From an uncultured Thermomicrobiales bacterium (GTDB lineage Bacteria; Chloroflexota; Chloroflexia; Thermomicrobiales; UBA6265), in NCBI GenBank assembly GCA_902806325.1, contig CADCWE010000229.1:1-59130 (forward strand): a DNA stretch of 59,130 nt. Direction: 5' to 3'. Shown here one piece after another: positions 58,115 through 59,130 of this stretch. The notes below the pieces were generated by a model. It was not told the origin of the DNA. It saw nothing but the letters and a program-made list of their open reading frames with translations, and did not search any database. Both the position numbers and the translations under genes were made by a program. Within the stretch, counting starts at the first letter, position 1. Each line of letters opens with the position of its first letter.

Positions 58115-58146
58115 TCCGTTGCTGGCTCATCGCGGTTCGGGAACGG

Positions 58147-58254
58147 TCAGGTCCTTACCTGGACGCGTTCGGGGAACGGGATGGGCACGGCACGGGCCGA
58201 CCCGGACGGCACGGGGCCGCCTCGGAACCGGATACCCAGGATCGTGCTTGCCAT
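58147..58254 (-). CDS. Small protein or leader peptide of 35 residues, not previously recognised by me
   Basis: ATG 58254 to TGA 58147, sequence beginning 'MASTILGIRFRGGPVPSGSA' and ending 'RVQVRT'. It has five Arg and one Glu, so it is basic, and has no membrane segment or known motif. Support is contextual: a consensus promoter (58318-58346), a GGAG ribosome site 8 bases before the ATG that lies in the bulge of a leader hairpin, and a strong terminator 33 bases after the stop. Everything from promoter to terminator spans 270 bases. It could be a real small protein, a regulatory leader peptide for the ABC operon downstream, or an ORF carried by chance within a non-coding RNA. Confidence 0.45.
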   Translation of the reverse strand: MASTILGIRFRGGPVPSGSARAVPIPFPERVQVRT

Positions 58255-58256
58255 CG

Positions 58257-58310
58257 GGTTCACTCCGGCGCCATGGGTTCCCATGGCGCGATGAACCGGC
58301 AACTGCCGGT
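58257..58310 (-). promoter_or_regulatory. Structured leader with two competing hairpins around the ribosome site
   Basis: Hairpin 1: a 10-bp perfect stem at 58268-58289 (GCGCCATGGG, loop of two) extended by an outer stem GGTTCA (58292-58297, read on the minus strand) with TGAACC (58257-58262), leaving the GGAG ribosome site (58263-58266) in the internal loop. Hairpin 2: ACCGGCA/TGCCGGT at 58295-58310. The two share bases 58295-58297, so the outer stem and hairpin 2 compete. This is the layout of a translation switch. The rest of the 385-base gap up to the transposase remnant shows only the promoter. Confidence 0.55.
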
Positions 58311-58317
58311 ACGAACC

Positions 58318-58346
58318 AGATTAGGGCAGGCGACCCGGGTTGTCAA
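58318..58346 (-). promoter_or_regulatory. Consensus promoter of the small transcription unit
   Basis: Minus strand TTGACA (58341-58346), exactly 17 bases, TAATCT (58318-58323). The -35 is perfect and the -10 has five of six consensus bases, making this one of the best promoters in the window. The expected start is near 58311, which places hairpin 2 at the very 5' end of the RNA. Confidence 0.8.
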
Positions 58347-58639
58347 CCGGAATCGGACCGTTTATCGCGGGCTTCCGCGCCCGGGACGGCGTTGACCGCC
58401 TGGCGGAATCCGGCGCCTGCCACGGGCGCGGCGGACGCGCCCATCCCCGTGCCCAAGACCGACCTGCGGCCGGCGGCGGTCGAGATCCCATACGCGGGAA
58501 ACAAGCGGCGGACGAGGGCGCTGCCGGCCTGCGTTGAAGCCGGCTCGTCGTCTTCGCCGCGCGGCCCGATGCGGCCACCTCCCGGGCGGCCCCGTCGTCC
58601 ACCCGGCCGACCCGCCCCGCGGCACCGCGATAAACGCCG

Positions 58640-59130
58640 GGACGGAACCGGGGTCGCCTCGCCGGCGACGGCGACGGTGAGGTGTCGGTCGATGGCGGAG
58701 GTCGCGGCGTTGCGGCAGTCGGCCCACGCGGCGACGGCGCGTTCCAGGGCCGCGCGATCGCCGAACCGTTGGGCCAGGCACTAGCGCGCCGGCACGCGCA
58801 ACCCCAGCTCGGCCGGGGTCCGCCGGCTGCCGTGCTTGGGGGTGTGGCGGGTCTCCAGCTTGTCCGCCAGGAGCTTGGCCTCGGCCGGCGGGAAGGCGGC
58901 GGAGAGGGAGGCCGGGGAGTGCGTGTCGGGCTAGTCGAGCACCGGCACGAGCGTCTCCGCCGCCGGGTCGTGGACGTCGACGAGGCTCTTGACGCGGCGG
59001 GCGAAGGCGGGCCGCGTCCGTTGGTCGCTGACCGAGCCCGCGCGCCGGCCGCGCAGCGGCTCCGCCACCAGGAAGCGGTCGGCGGCCCCGCCCCGCGCGT
59101 ATTCCGGGTCGCGCCGAGCGGGCCGGCCGG
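58640..59130 (-). pseudogene. Decayed IS630-family transposase, C-terminal part
   Basis: Reading in from the right edge: 'RDPEYARGGAADRFLVAEPL', 'KSLVDVHDPAAETLVPVLD', TAG (58931-58933), 'PDTHSPASLSAAFPPAEAKL', 'TPKHGSRRTPAELGLRVPAR', TAG (58781-58783), 'CLAQRFGDRAALERAVAAWA', 'DCRNAATSAIDRHLTV'. This follows the IS630 transposase C-terminal half: the D of 'VLDNxNTH' and the E of 'TPKHGSWLNMAE' are recognisable, but Asn and Gln codons have become TAG and 'WLNM' is lost. The N-terminal half lies outside the window. The element is dead; the terminal repeats were not found. Confidence 0.78.

Noticed and set aside
58120..58260. Resemblance of this segment to 5S rRNA (a 'gttcgg...gatggg' block)
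   Set aside because: The conserved loops of 5S rRNA (the AAGUUAAG-like block and the GAUGGUACUGC region) are absent, and the match is better explained by GC-rich hairpins of the small transcription unit.

Overview
The window is uniformly very GC-rich and densely coded. Several secreted proteins have Tat-type (RR) signals that end in 'AAQGTP', 'AAQDATP' or 'AQDATP'. It also carries several F420-type (LLM) oxidoreductases, a NB-ARC/LuxR regulator and Uma2 and PRC-barrel proteins. This combination points to a Chloroflexota bacterium of the Thermomicrobia type. That placement is inferred from gene style and was not tested by any search. There are no rRNA genes, no tRNAs I could recognise and no CRISPR array.

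Layout, left to right. 1-8.3 kb: a truncated class III aminotransferase, a small HTH protein, a translationally coupled [2Fe-2S]/FAD oxidoreductase pair, an AI-2E family membrane protein, a stress-protein/PRC-barrel fusion, a peroxiredoxin whose catalytic cysteine codon is TGA followed by a SECIS-like hairpin, a metallophosphoesterase, a Uma2 nuclease and a HAD hydrolase. 8.6-10.6 kb: a coupled ArsR-SRPBCC-DHFR-VOC operon. 10.6-15.7 kb: a ferric-iron ABC importer and a nitroreductase, whose promoters share the same 25-bp inverted-repeat operator. 15.9-18.8 kb: a pentapeptide-repeat protein and a Tat-exported PhoX-like protein. 18.9-22.1 kb: an arsenic operon (arsR, arsO-like flavoprotein, MFS permease) with the permease broken.

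22.5-34.6 kb: thiL, two secreted proteins of unknown role, a DUF427 protein, a large HTH/NB-ARC/TPR/LuxR regulator carrying an in-frame palindromic insertion, a Ski2-like helicase and crtI. 34.3-35.3 kb: a DUF433/DUF5615 toxin-antitoxin pair. 35.4-44.5 kb, all on the minus strand: a NYN nuclease, a ROK kinase, three tandem LLM oxidoreductases and two ATPase/permease ABC sets in one long run. 44.7-47.5 kb: two HtrA-type proteases without signal peptides, the second coupled to a NarL/LuxR regulator with a degenerate receiver. 47.6-50.8 kb: a sugar-acid catabolic group (LUD protein, UxaA/GarD dehydratase, SDR). 51-53.4 kb: a secreted lysyl-oxidase-like protein and a broken discoidin-domain gene. 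53.7-57.9 kb: a DAHP synthase with an unusual N-terminal domain, a GDPD and an ABC-2 exporter. 57.9-59.1 kb: a compact transcription unit (consensus promoter, structured leader, 35-residue ORF, strong terminator) and a decayed IS630 transposase.

The most noteworthy signals are the selenocysteine peroxiredoxin, the small transcription unit at 58.1-58.35 kb, the shared operator at 14.84 and 15.68 kb, the cytoplasmic HtrA/pseudo-receiver pair, and the chimeric DAHP synthase. In-frame stops also occur in the MFS, discoidin and IS630 genes. They are a mix of TAG and TAA, so I read them as gene decay or sequence error rather than recoding.
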